Positions 1 through 10,503 of a stretch of 64,000 nucleotides of DNA are shown here, in pieces (the stretch's first letter is position 1; each line of letters begins with the position of its first letter). The notes beneath the pieces are model-generated. The model made no database searches, was not told the DNA's origin, and saw only the letters and a program-made list of their open reading frames with translations. This stretch comes from Kitasatospora sp044457565. Lineage in GTDB: Bacteria; Actinomycetota; Actinomycetes; Streptomycetales; Streptomycetaceae. The stretch is from contig NZ_JBITGZ010000020.1 of assembly GCF_044457565.1 (NCBI RefSeq), positions 1 through 64,000 on the forward strand, read 5' to 3'. Made by a program: the position numbers and the translations under genes.

Positions 1-1863
1 CGCGACCACCCCGTACGCCGCCCCCTCCCGCAGCGCGTCCCTCTCGCCGGGTGGGGGGAGGGGGTGGGGGAGGGGGTGGGGGGTGGTGGGGAGGTTCGGG
101 TGGGTGGGGTGGGGGGTGGGGTTCGGGTGGGGGGTGGCGTGGGTGGGGAGGTGCGGGTGGGTGGGGAGCGGCGTGCTGGTGTCCGCCGCGCCCTCTTGGG
201 GGCTCGGGGTCAGGTGGGTGTGGTGGGTGGCGAGGGTGAGGAGGGCGGGGCGGTGGGCGACCAGCAGGAGGGTGCGGGTCGGGTCGTCGGCGAGGGTGCG
301 GACGGCGTCGACGATGGCGGCCTCGCTCTCGCCGTCCAGGTTGGCGGTCGGTTCGTCGAGCAGGACGAGAGGGCGGTCGGTGGCGAGGATGGCGCGGGCG
401 AGGGCCAGGCGTTGGCGTTGGCCGGCGGAGAGGCCGGCGCCGCCTTCGCCGAGGGGGGTGGCGGTGCCGTGCGGGAGGCGGTCGACGAAGTCGAGGGCGT
501 GGGCGGCGGCCAGGGCGGCGCGTAGCTGCTCGTCGGTGGCGGTGGGGGCGTTGAGGCGGACGTTGTCGGCGATGGTGCCCGCGAAGAGGTGGGGGTGCTG
601 GGGCACCCAGGCGATCTGGCGGCGCCAACCGGCCGGGTCGAGGTCGGCGAGGTCGTACGTGGTGCCGTCGGGGGTGGTGAGGGTGATGCGGCCCGCGTCC
701 GGGGTGGTGAAGCCGAGCAGGACGGAGAGCAGGGTGGACTTGCCGGCGCCGCTGGGGCCTGTGAGTGCGGTGGTGCTGCCGGGGCCGAGGGTGACGTCGG
801 TGCGGTGCAGGGCGGGCAGGGTGCGGCCCGGGTGGGTGACGGTGAGGGCGGTGGCGGTGATGGTGGCGCCGGCGAGGGCGGGGGCCTCGGTGGTGCCGGC
901 GGCGGGCAGCGGGGTCTCCAGCACCTCGAAGATCTGGTCGGCGGCGGTGAGGCCCTCGACGCTGGAGTGGTAGAGCGCGCCGACCTGGCGGATCGGGAGG
1001 TAGACCTCGGGGGCCAGGATCAGGACGAGCAGGCCGGTTTCGAGGTCGAGGGTGCCGTCCACCAGCCGGAAGCCGATGGAGACGGCGGCCAGGGCGACGG
1101 AGAGGGTGGAGAGGAGTTCGAGGGCGAAGGAGGAGATGAACGCGATCCGCAGGGTGCGCAGCGTGGCGCGGCGGTAGTCGGCGGTGATCCGGGCGATCGT
1201 CTCGGCCTGGGCCTTGGCGCGGTTGAAGACCTTGAGGGTGGGCAGTCCGGCGACGACGTCCAGGAAGTGGTGGGAGAGCCGGGCCAGGCTCTGCCACTGA
1301 CGGTCCATCCGGGACTGGGTCGCCAGGCCGATCAGCACCATGAAGAGCGGGATGAGCGGGAGCGTGCAGGCGATGATCGCGGCTGATTCCCAGTCGGCTC
1401 CGACGATCCGCAGCAGCACGATGACGGGCACCACGACGGCGAGCGCCAGCTGGGGCAGGTAGCGGGCGAAGTAGTCGTCGAGGGCGTCGATGCCCCGGGT
1501 GGCGAGGGTGGTGAGTTCGCCGGTGCGGCGCCCGGCCAGGTAGGCCGGGCCGAGCGCGGTGGCGTGCTCCAGCAGGCGGCGGCGCAGGGTGGACTTGACC
1601 CTGGCCACCGAGCGGTGGGCGGTGAGTTCGGTGAGCCAGGCGGTCAGGGCCCGGCCGACGGCGGTGGCGGCCAGCAGGAGGAGCGGGGTGGTGAGGTCGG
1701 CGAGGCTCGCGTGCTGCTGGAAGGCCCGGACGACGAGCTCGGCGATCAGGCTCGCCTGGGCGACCACCAGGGCCGCGCCCACCGCGCCGAGGGCGACCGA
1801 TCCGGCGAGGAAGGCGCGGGTCGTCCTGGCGTGAGCGAGCAGTCTGGGGTCCACGGGCTTCAT
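1..1863 (-). CDS. cydD: CydDC-type thiol/haem ABC exporter, CydD half (partial)
   Basis: This is an ABC exporter with membrane and ATPase domains in one chain. CydDC exports cysteine or glutathione and is needed to assemble cytochrome bd. The ATG at 1863 lies 4 nt after the cydB stop. Six membrane spans fill residues 1-310. The ATPase domain shows Walker A GPSGAGKST near residue 370, signature LSAGQRQR near 475 and Walker B VLLDEPTANLD near 500. From about residue 565 the chain becomes a His/Pro/Thr-rich linker and is still open, in frame, at base 1 (621 codons). Streptomyces normally fuses CydD and CydC, so the CydC half should lie outside the window. That fusion is inferred; the CydD half is clear. 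Confidence 0.88.
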   Translation of the reverse strand, partial: MKPVDPRLLAHARTTRAFLAGSVALGAVGAALVVAQASLIAELVVRAFQQHASLADLTTPLLLLAATAVGRALTAWLTELTAHRSVARVKSTLRRRLLEHATALGPAYLAGRRTGELTTLATRGIDALDDYFARYLPQLALAVVVPVIVLLRIVGADWESAAIIACTLPLIPLFMVLIGLATQSRMDRQWQSLARLSHHFLDVVAGLPTLKVFNRAKAQAETIARITADYRRATLRTLRIAFISSFALELLSTLSVALAAVSIGFRLVDGTLDLETGLLVLILAPEVYLPIRQVGALYHSSVEGLTAADQIFEVLETPLPAAGTTEAPALAGATITATALTVTHPGRTLPALHRTDVTLGPGSTTALTGPSGAGKSTLLSVLLGFTTPDAGRITLTTPDGTTYDLADLDPAGWRRQIAWVPQHPHLFAGTIADNVRLNAPTATDEQLRAALAAAHALDFVDRLPHGTATPLGEGGAGLSAGQRQRLALARAILATDRPLVLLDEPTANLDGESEAAIVDAVRTLADDPTRTLLLVAHRPALLTLATHHTHLTPSPQEGAADTSTPLPTHPHLPTHATPHPNPTPHPTHPNLPTTPHPLPHPLPPPGERDALREGAAYGVVA

Positions 1864-1867
1864 GGCG

Positions 1868-2893
<1,026 letters not shown>

Positions 2894-2909
2894 GCTCGGT
2901 GTCCTGTCC

Positions 2910-4454
2910 TCAGTAGGCGAAGGCGAGGGGCTTGTCGGCGTCCTCGTCCGAGGACGGCCCGCGCAGGGTCGGGTCCTTCGCCGGCGGCTGCTCGGCGGTG
3001 TCCGGGCCGGCCTTGGCGTACTTGACCAGCAGCTTCACCTCGATGACAGCGAGGATCGCGTACAGCAGGGTGAAGGTGGAGAGCGCGATCACCTGGGTGG
3101 TGACGCTGACGGTCGGCGAGACGGCGTCGGCGGTGGTCATCAGCCCGAACACGGCCCAGGGCTGACGGCCCATCTCGGTGAAGATCCAGCCGAAGCTGTT
3201 GGCGACCAGCGGGAAGCCCATGGTGAGGATGCCGATCCGCCAGCTCCACTTGGTGAGCAGCGGGCCGAGTTCCCTGGTGGGCGTCACCATCAGCCGGGGG
3301 ATCTCGTCCTCGCCGGTGCGGTACTCCGGGGCGAGGAATCTTCTCTTGCGGGTGGTCCAGAGGCCGATCAGACCGGCCACGAAGGACGTCATCCCGAAGC
3401 CGATCATGAGGCGGAAGCCCCAGTACGTCACGAAGATGTTCGGAATGTAGTCCGTGGGCCTGCCGCCGTACCTGGCGGCCTCGACGGCGGCGGTGTCGTT
3501 GATGCCGGGCACCGGGGAGCTGAAGTTGCTGTTCGCCAGGAAGGACAGCGCGGCGGGCACCTCCAGCTCGACCGAGTTGTGGCCCGCGTTGACGTTGCCG
3601 ACGGCGAATATGGAGAACGGGGCCGGGTTCTGGGTGTCCCAGAGGGCTTCGGCGGCGGCCATCTTCATCGGCTGCTGGCGGAACATGACCTTGGCGAGTT
3701 CGTCGCCGCTGAGCGCCGTGCCGAGGCCGAAGATCACGGCCAGTACGAGGCCGAGGCGCAGCGAGGTGCGCATGACGGCGGTCTTCTCGGGGTCGGCGCT
3801 CTCGGGGCGGCGCTTGCTCTTCCAGAGGTGGAAGGAGGAGATGCCGACCACGAACGCCGCGCCGGTGAGGAAGGCGGCGGTGAGGGTGTGCGCGACCACC
3901 ACCAGGGTGGTGTCCTGGAACAGCACCGCGCCGATGTCGGTGAGCCGGGCCTTGCCGGTCGCCGGGTCGACGGCGTAGCCGACCGGGTGCTGCATCCAGG
4001 AGTTCGCGGCGAGGATGAAGTACGCGGAGAGCACCGTGCCGATGGCGACCATCCAGATGCAGGCGCAGTGGATCTTCTTGGGCAGCTTGTCCCAGCCGAA
4101 GATCCAGAGCCCGATGAAGGTCGACTCGAAGAAGAAGGCGATCAGCGCCTCCATCGCCAGCGGCGCCCCGAAGACGTCACCGACGAAGCGGGAGTAGTCG
4201 GACCAGTTCATGCCGAACTGGAACTCCTGCACGATGCCGGTGACCACGCCCATCGCGATGTTGATCAGGAAGAGCTTGCCCCAGAACTTGGTGGCGTGGA
4301 AGTACTTCTGCTTCCCGGTGCGCACCCAGGCGGTCTCCAGGCCCGCGACGATGGCGGCGAGGCTGATCGTCAGCGGCACGAAGAGGAAGTGGTAGACGGT
4401 GGTGATACCGAATTGCCATCTCGCGATGGTCTCGTGAGCGACTGCCAGTTCCAC
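2910..4454 (-). CDS. cydA: Cytochrome bd ubiquinol oxidase subunit I
   Basis: CydA is the haem-bearing catalytic subunit of the cytochrome bd oxidase. I chose the GTG at 4454 (514 residues): it follows a GAGAGGG ribosome binding site, and the protein then begins like known CydA. The reading frame stays open another 139 codons upstream, but that part is Arg/Pro-rich and passes through the promoter and operator. Conserved residues are visible: H22 in VYHFLF and H189 in VVAHT (haem-ligand positions), E102 and E110 in the MEALIAFFFEST helix, and the QPMKMAA motif at 261-267. The Q-loop is the short actinobacterial type. First gene of the cydA-cydB-cydDC operon. Confidence 0.96.
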   Translation of the reverse strand: MELAVAHETIARWQFGITTVYHFLFVPLTISLAAIVAGLETAWVRTGKQKYFHATKFWGKLFLINIAMGVVTGIVQEFQFGMNWSDYSRFVGDVFGAPLAMEALIAFFFESTFIGLWIFGWDKLPKKIHCACIWMVAIGTVLSAYFILAANSWMQHPVGYAVDPATGKARLTDIGAVLFQDTTLVVVAHTLTAAFLTGAAFVVGISSFHLWKSKRRPESADPEKTAVMRTSLRLGLVLAVIFGLGTALSGDELAKVMFRQQPMKMAAAEALWDTQNPAPFSIFAVGNVNAGHNSVELEVPAALSFLANSNFSSPVPGINDTAAVEAARYGGRPTDYIPNIFVTYWGFRLMIGFGMTSFVAGLIGLWTTRKRRFLAPEYRTGEDEIPRLMVTPTRELGPLLTKWSWRIGILTMGFPLVANSFGWIFTEMGRQPWAVFGLMTTADAVSPTVSVTTQVIALSTFTLLYAILAVIEVKLLVKYAKAGPDTAEQPPAKDPTLRGPSSDEDADKPLAFAY

Positions 4455-4567
4455 TGCGCCCTCTCTTCGGCCAGGGGTTGTTGCCAGGACTTCGTCGTTA
4501 CCAGGACATAGCGGGTGAACCTCACGTATAGCCGTACAGCGATACGTAGCCACGCAAGCTTGTCCGC

Positions 4568-4591
4568 TTGTGAACGTGAACACGTTCACAA
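4568..4591. promoter_or_regulatory. Rex-like operator upstream of cydA
   Basis: Two perfect 10-base arms, TTGTGAACGT and ACGTTCACAA, flank the centre GAAC. Inside, CGTGAACACGTTCACA at 4575-4590 differs at two of 16 positions from the Streptomyces Rex consensus as I recall it (TGTGAACGCGTTCACA). The site lies 114 bp upstream of the cydA GTG. Rex is an NADH/NAD-sensing repressor that controls cyd operons in Streptomyces; binding here is inferred. Confidence 0.75.
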
Positions 4592-4849
4592 GCTCAGTAT
4601 CCAACATACTTACGAAGACTCGAACGGCGGGGGTGGGTTTTGAGCCAGATCGGCCCGGCGCGGGTGATCGGGCGGGTGTTCGGCGCATGATCGGGCGGGT
4701 GATCGGGCGGGGCGCGCTCAGGTTCGCCGGCGCCGACCCGCTCTCGGGGCCAGTGTGCGCACCGGGGTGCACCGGCCACAACCGGCACCCGGGCGGGCGG
4801 CGGCCCGCTCTTGGACGATCAGGCGCTTGACGCCCGCCCCGGCGCCGGG

Positions 4850-5056
4850 CTACGCCGAGTCGATCACGCACCAGAGGCCGGTACGCGTCGAGTGCCCGTA
4901 CCGGTCGGCGATGGCGAGCACGGGAAGGGCCGCCACCTGGTCGTCGGGGTCGGGAGGGGTAGCCGTGTCGACCCGGTAGCCGGTGCCGGTGCGCCGCAGC
5001 CTCGGATCGGTACGGGCGGCTGCGGACAGCAGCAGGCTCACGGCGTACGCCCGCAC
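4850..5056 (-). CDS. Small hypothetical protein, possibly a gene remnant
   Basis: A 68-codon frame from GTG 5056 has strongly G/C-biased third positions (about 85-90%), so it looks truly coding, unlike the frames around it. The product has no recognised domain; its C-terminus contains VLAIADRYGHSTRTGLWCV. That end loosely resembles the last strand of small RsbW-like ATPases, which would make this a truncated remnant, but the match is weak. It lies alone between the cyd promoter and the Uma2 gene. Confidence 0.35.
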   Translation of the reverse strand: MRAYAVSLLLSAAARTDPRLRRTGTGYRVDTATPPDPDDQVAALPVLAIADRYGHSTRTGLWCVIDSA

Positions 5057-5114
5057 GAGTGCCGGCCGGGCCAGGCCTGTGTCGACCCGTTCCGGCGCTC
5101 TCGAACAGCCTCGG

Positions 5115-5723
5115 CTAGCGCGGCTCGCCCGTGATCGCGGGGCCGATCACGAAGCCCTTCGCGGGGCCCTCGAGGATAATGGCTTCCTCGCCGTACGGGG
5201 TGCGGACCGAGCAGGCGTAGCTGCCGCGCTCGGAGTCGGGGCCGGTGAGAACGGTCACCGAGCCCCCGCCGTCGTAGTCGTCGATGATCACGTACACCGG
5301 GATGCCCGCCGTGGCGTACGCGCGGTGCTTCCGGACGAGGTCACGCTTGCGGCTCTCGCTGCCGGGCGAGACGGTCTCGGCGACCAGGGCCACGCCGGAG
5401 GCGAGTACACCCAGGCCATCGGGGTGCTCGATCTCGCTCAGGTCATCCGGTGCGACAAAGACGTCCGGGATCAGGACCTTGAGGCCGTGAATGACGTTGC
5501 CGTCGTTCGCGGGGCCGAAACCGCTGCCGCGAAGGTGCTCGTGGAGGGCGCGGTAAAGACACCTGTTGACGGTGAGATGGCGGCTCCCGCCGGTGGGTGA
5601 CATCTCGATGGCCCCCTCAATGATCTCCGCCCGAAAGCCCTCCGGGACGTCCATCTCCCTCCATACCTGCCACAGGGCCTGGTCCAGGTCCACGACGGTC
5701 TCCTCGGCTGCGAGCGCGATCAT
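5115..5723 (-). CDS. Uma2 family (DUF820) endonuclease-fold protein
   Basis: The 202-residue product matches the Uma2/DUF820 family, which has a PD-(D/E)XK nuclease fold and is greatly expanded in actinobacteria and cyanobacteria; its cellular role is unknown. Fold landmarks are FRAEIIEGAIEMSP near the N-terminus, VLIPDVFVAPDD (the acidic strand), LVAETVSPGSESRKRDLVRKH (the E-x-K region) and GIPVYVIIDD. I used the ATG at 5723, which follows a GAGAGG ribosome binding site at good spacing. The longer frame from 5834 has no such site and would add a non-conserved leader. Confidence 0.85.
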   Translation of the reverse strand: MIALAAEETVVDLDQALWQVWREMDVPEGFRAEIIEGAIEMSPTGGSRHLTVNRCLYRALHEHLRGSGFGPANDGNVIHGLKVLIPDVFVAPDDLSEIEHPDGLGVLASGVALVAETVSPGSESRKRDLVRKHRAYATAGIPVYVIIDDYDGGGSVTVLTGPDSERGSYACSVRTPYGEEAIILEGPAKGFVIGPAITGEPR

Positions 5724-5846
5724 TGAGACACCTCTCATCCCGTCCAGTGTGGGCAGCCGGCTCGGTGTGACACAAGCCGTGGCCATGTCGCACACGATCG
5801 TCGGGGCGGGGTGGAGGAACGGGCTGCGCCTCACCCCATCGGGTGA

Positions 5847-7355
5847 TCAGCGCTGGTGCGGGAGCTCGACGCGGAAGACGGCGCCGGTGCCCGGGGTGGT
5901 GTGAAGGGTGAGGGTGCCGGCGTGGGCGCGGGTGAGGGCGGTGGCGATGGCCAGGCCCAGGCCCGCGCCGCCGCCGTCGTGCCGGCTCCGGGAGGCGTCG
6001 ACGCGGTAGAAGCGGTCGAACACCCGCAGCGCCTGTTCCTCGGTCAGGCCCGGGCCGGAGTCGGCGACCTCCAGCAGGCAGGTGCCGTCCGGGGCGGTGC
6101 CGACGCCGATCCGTACGGGCGTGCCCGGCGGGGTGTGCTTGACGGCGTTGCCGACCAGATTGGTCACCACCTGACGCAGCCGGGCCTCGTCGCCGAGGAC
6201 GGGCGCCGCACCTGGCGAGCCCGTGCCGTCCGGCCCGGTCAGCGCGACCGGACGGGACGGGTCGAGGGCGGTCAGGTCGTGCAGGGCGTCGGCGGCCAGG
6301 GTGCGCAGGTCCATCGGGGCGAGGTCGAGCGGGCGTTCCTCGTCCAGCCGGGCCAGCACCAGCAGATCCTCGACCAGGGTGCCCATCCGGACGGCCTCGC
6401 TCTCGATCCGGGTCATGGTGCGGCGGACGTCCGCGTCGGTGGGCAGCGCCCCCATCCGGTACAGCTCGGCGAAGCCCCGGATGCCGGCCAGCGGTGTGCG
6501 CAGCTCGTGCGAGGCATCGGCGACGAAGCGGCGCATCCGGGCCTCGGACTCGGCGCGGGCGGCGAAGGCGGACTCGATCTGGCTGAGCATCCCGTTGAGT
6601 GCGGCGGAGAGCCGGCCGACCTCGGTGCGCGGGGCGAGTTCGGGCATCCGGTGCGAGAGCTCGCCGGAGGCGATGAGCTCGGCGCCCTGCTCGATCCGGC
6701 GCAGCGGGCGCAGTCCGGCCCGCACGGCGAAGAAGCCGAGGGCGGCGATCAGCACCAGGACGGCTCCGCCGATGGCGAGGAAGGCGGTACGGAGTCTGCC
6801 GATGGTGGCGTCGATGTCCTCGCGGGAGACGGCGACCATCAGGTAGGAGGGCCCTCCCTGCGTGGCCGGCTGAGCTGCGCCGGCGAGGCCTTCGAGCGGC
6901 AGCACCACGGCCCGCCAGCGGCCCCGGCCGCGCTCGTCCGGCAGGTCGAAGGCCCGGGCCGGGTCGGCGGCGGCGCGGCTCAGGTCCGCCGGCCTGGGCG
7001 CGGGGTCGCTCGCGGCCATCGGCTGGCGCAGCACCTGCTGGACACGGCCGTCGGCGGCCAGGAACTGCACCACGAACTGGCTGGGAAGGGCGGCGAGGAA
7101 GGGAGCGGGCCGCTTGCCGTCCGGCCCCGGGAAGCGGTTGTCGCCGGGCAGCTGGGGCCGGTTCTCGCCGCCGGTCTGCCGGGCCGCGGCGCGCTGCGCG
7201 AACTGCTGGGCGAAGCGTTGCAGCTGCTGGTCCTGGCGCTCCACCAGCTGCATCCGGACGGTACCGAGCACGACGGTGTCGCTGACCGCCAGACCGGTGG
7301 TGACGAGCAGCAGGGCGAGGATCAGCAGGCGGGCGCGCAGGGAGAGCCGGGTCAT
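5847..7355 (-). CDS. HAMP-domain sensor histidine kinase
   Basis: This is a 502-residue transmembrane sensor kinase. Span 1 covers residues about 8-30, an extracellular sensor about 31-188, and span 2 about 190-212. A HAMP linker follows, then the HisKA dimerisation domain with phospho-acceptor H283 in ADASHELRTPLAG, and a HATPase domain with N box TNLVGNAVKHTP, DSGPGL, and GGGAGLGLAIA. The organisation resembles mycobacterial TrcS and Streptomyces relatives. It lies 14 nt after the response regulator, so the two form one operon and should signal together. The stimulus cannot be read from the sequence; the adjacent efflux operon is a candidate target. Confidence 0.93.
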   Translation of the reverse strand: MTRLSLRARLLILALLLVTTGLAVSDTVVLGTVRMQLVERQDQQLQRFAQQFAQRAAARQTGGENRPQLPGDNRFPGPDGKRPAPFLAALPSQFVVQFLAADGRVQQVLRQPMAASDPAPRPADLSRAAADPARAFDLPDERGRGRWRAVVLPLEGLAGAAQPATQGGPSYLMVAVSREDIDATIGRLRTAFLAIGGAVLVLIAALGFFAVRAGLRPLRRIEQGAELIASGELSHRMPELAPRTEVGRLSAALNGMLSQIESAFAARAESEARMRRFVADASHELRTPLAGIRGFAELYRMGALPTDADVRRTMTRIESEAVRMGTLVEDLLVLARLDEERPLDLAPMDLRTLAADALHDLTALDPSRPVALTGPDGTGSPGAAPVLGDEARLRQVVTNLVGNAVKHTPPGTPVRIGVGTAPDGTCLLEVADSGPGLTEEQALRVFDRFYRVDASRSRHDGGGAGLGLAIATALTRAHAGTLTLHTTPGTGAVFRVELPHQR

Positions 7356-7369
7356 CGGGGCGGGGCGGG

Positions 7370-8179
<810 letters not shown>

Positions 8180-8302
8180 CCGGTCGATGGCATCCCTCGG
8201 ACGATAGCCCTGGGAGGCTACGCCCGAACGATGAATGTTGGCTTAACCCCCGAGGACGAATGTTACGGCCATGACAGGCATGCCGGCGCGCCCCGAGCAG
8301 AA

Positions 8303-8587
8303 CGCCCGGAGGCGAGCGGGCGCCCCAAAGAAGGCACCCCGGGCCTAAGGGGCGCGCCGGTGCCGAAAGGGAGAAGCGAGGAAGCGAGCGAAGCGAACGC
8401 GGGAGCGCCGACCGTCGGCACCGGACGTGAGCGCCCAGGAGGCGAGCGGGCGCCCCAAAGAAGGCACCCCGGGCCTAAGGGGCGCGCCGGTGCCGAAAGG
8501 GAGAAGCGAGGAAGCGAGCGAAGCGAACGCGGGAGCGCCGACCGTCGGCACCGGACGTGAGCGCCCCGGAGGCGAGCGGGCGCCCCA
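8303..8587. repeat. Tandem 130-bp structured intergenic repeat (two full copies, one partial)
   Basis: A 130-bp unit occurs at 8303-8432 and 8433-8562, nearly identical, and a third copy begins at 8563 and stops near 8587. Each unit contains the inverted repeat CCGGTGCCGA / TCGGCACCGG (8357-8366 with 8415-8424; 8487-8496 with 8545-8554), the purine run GAAGCGAGGAAGCGAGCGAA in the loop, and GGGCGCCCC-type arms. No gene is apparent inside it. It lies between the response regulator start and the end of the efflux-operon accessory gene. A further copy in the opposite orientation lies at about 44577-44735. Confidence 0.93.
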
Positions 8588-8615
8588 ACGAGAGAGGGCG
8601 CCCGGGGCTGCGGGG

Positions 8616-9272
8616 TCAGCCGCCGGACGGGTTCCTGGCGCCCGTGGGGCCGCCCGCGGCGCCCTCGACGAGCTGGGTGGCCGCGTAACCGCCGGAGGCG
8701 TCCGGGGTCCCGACGACGGTGACGCTCTGGCCGGGCAGCAGGTCGGCGACCTTGCCCTCCTTGTTGAGCTGGACCTTGGTGGAGTCGCCGGTGGTGACCT
8801 TGATGGTCTTGCCGGCGGCGTCGGTGAGGTAGACGGTGGTGCCGTCGACGGCCTTGACGGTGCCCCGGGCGAAGCCGCCCGAGCCCTGGCCGCCGCCGTT
8901 CTGACCGGCGCCCTGCCCGCCCTGCTGCCCGCCGCGGCGGTTGCCGCCCGCGCCCTGGCCTCCGCCGAAGCCGCCGCCCCCCTGCCCGGCCGCGGCGCTC
9001 GGGCCCGCCCCGGCTGCGCGCTGCTGACCGCCGCCCGCGGCGAGCCCCTTCCCGCCGCCGTGGTTCTGCTGGTACCAGGCGCCGCCGCTGAAGGCCGTGA
9101 CGGCGATCACCCCGCCCGCCAGGGCCAGCGTCAGCCAGGGCAGCCGGCGGCGCGGGGGCGCGGCCAGCTCGGCGGCGATGTCGCGGGCGTCCGGGGCGGT
9201 GGAGAGCAGCTCGACCTGCGCGGCAGGGCTGTCGTCGGCCGTCCGCGCAAGGGCGTGCTTGTCGGTGTTCAC
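8616..9272 (-). CDS. Membrane-anchored DUF5666-like OB-fold protein
   Basis: Accessory protein at the end of the efflux operon (about 218 residues). Residues about 1-40 are cytoplasmic, one membrane span follows (LTLALAGGVIAVTAFSGG), then a Gly/Gln-rich linker, then a C-terminal beta domain (RGTVKAVDGTTVYLTD, VTTGDSTKV, LLPGQSVTVVG) like DUF5666. The frame opens at 9311, but an AGGAG site at about 9283 favours GTG 9272 or the GTG at 9281; I used 9272. It follows the permease gene closely. Function is unknown; it may act with the transporter outside the membrane. Confidence 0.7.
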   Translation of the reverse strand: MNTDKHALARTADDSPAAQVELLSTAPDARDIAAELAAPPRRRLPWLTLALAGGVIAVTAFSGGAWYQQNHGGGKGLAAGGGQQRAAGAGPSAAAGQGGGGFGGGQGAGGNRRGGQQGGQGAGQNGGGQGSGGFARGTVKAVDGTTVYLTDAAGKTIKVTTGDSTKVQLNKEGKVADLLPGQSVTVVGTPDASGGYAATQLVEGAAGGPTGARNPSGG

Positions 9273-9291
9273 GATGGTCACGACTCCTGGA

Positions 9292-10503
9292 TCACTCGTG
9301 CCGGAGGGCATCGATGGGGCGCAGCGAGGCGGCGCGGTTGGCGGGGTAGCTGCCGAAGAACAGCCCGATGGCCACCGCGATGGCGAAGGCCGCGGCCACG
9401 GACTGCGGGATCACCACCGGCTTGATGCCGACGATGCTGAACTGCGAGCCCGCCAGGCCGGCCAGGACGCCGAGCCCGGCGCCGAGGACCGACAGCAGGG
9501 TGGACTCGGTGAGGAACTGCCCGAGGATCACGCCCCTGGGCGCGCCGAGCGCCTTGCGGATGCCGATCTCCCTGGTCCGCTCGGTGACGGTGACCAGCAT
9601 GATGTTGGTGATGCCGATTCCGCCGACCAGCAGGGAGATCGCGGCCACCGCGCCGAGCAGCACGGTGAACGTCCTGGTGGTGCTCTCCCGGGCGGTCAGC
9701 AGCGAGGTCTGGTTGCTGATCCGGAAGTCCGGCCTGCTCGGGTCGCCGATGGCGTGGGTGCCCATCAGGACCTGGGTGATCTCGGACTGCGCGGCGTCGG
9801 TGGTCTCGGCCGACTTCGCCTGCACCAGGATCTGGTTGACGGAGCCGAAGCCGGTGAAGGCGTTCTGCACGGTCGGCAGCGGCGCGATCACCACGTCGTC
9901 GGGGTCGTTGAAGCCGCTGCCGCCCTTGGTCCGCAGGACGCCGACCACGGTGAACGGCGTGCCGCCGATGGTGATCGGCCGGCCGACCGGGTCCTCGCCG
10001 GCGAACAGCTGCTTGGCGGTGGTCGAGCCGAGCACCGCCACCTTGCGGGAGTTCAGCACGTCGTCGTTGCTGAAGTAGTCGCCGTGCTCGATCCGCTGGT
10101 TGGCGGTCTCGAAGTACGCCGGGTAGGTGCCGACGATCGAGCCCGGGCTGTACGAGACGTCCCCGTTGAGGGCCGTCCCGGTGGTGGTGACCACGGGTGC
10201 GACGGACTTGATGTCCGGCGCGGTGGTGCTGCTCGCCAGGGCCTTGGCGTCCTCCACCGTGAGCTTCTTCGGGGTGGCCACGCCGCGGGCCCCGCCGGAG
10301 GCCGAACCGGAGCTGACCGTCAGGGAGTTGGTGCCCAGCGCGGTGATGGACGCCTTCACCGCGACCGAGGAGCCGTTGCCGACGGCGAGCAGCAGGATCA
10401 CCGCGGCGACGCCGATCAGCACGCCGAGCATGGTGAGCGCGGAGCGCACCTTGTTGGCCGCCAGGCCGCCGAGGGCGAAACGGAGCATCTGCCAGAGGAT
10501 CAC
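9292..10503 (-). CDS. MacB/FtsX-type ABC transporter permease
   Basis: Membrane subunit of a MacB-like ABC exporter. I start it at GTG 10503, whose GTGA overlaps the stop of the ATPase gene, giving 403 residues. It has one N-terminal span (MLGVLIGVAAVILLLAVG), a large extracytoplasmic MacB_PCD domain (about 45-270) and three C-terminal spans forming the FtsX domain, with the family motif TERTREIGIRKALGAPR. Translation is coupled to the ATPase. With the adaptor and ATPase it forms a tripartite-style pump; substrates could be peptides or antibiotics, but nothing here identifies one. Confidence 0.93.
   Translation of the reverse strand: MILWQMLRFALGGLAANKVRSALTMLGVLIGVAAVILLLAVGNGSSVAVKASITALGTNSLTVSSGSASGGARGVATPKKLTVEDAKALASSTTAPDIKSVAPVVTTTGTALNGDVSYSPGSIVGTYPAYFETANQRIEHGDYFSNDDVLNSRKVAVLGSTTAKQLFAGEDPVGRPITIGGTPFTVVGVLRTKGGSGFNDPDDVVIAPLPTVQNAFTGFGSVNQILVQAKSAETTDAAQSEITQVLMGTHAIGDPSRPDFRISNQTSLLTARESTTRTFTVLLGAVAAISLLVGGIGITNIMLVTVTERTREIGIRKALGAPRGVILGQFLTESTLLSVLGAGLGVLAGLAGSQFSIVGIKPVVIPQSVAAAFAIAVAIGLFFGSYPANRAASLRPIDALRHE

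Noticed and set aside
51..525. Glycine-rich plus-strand frames at the left edge
   Set aside because: They are antisense to the CydD coding strand and its His/Pro linker.
5115..5723. Restriction-modification or toxin system around the Uma2 gene
   Set aside because: No methyltransferase, antitoxin or specificity gene is adjacent; Uma2 proteins usually occur as orphans.
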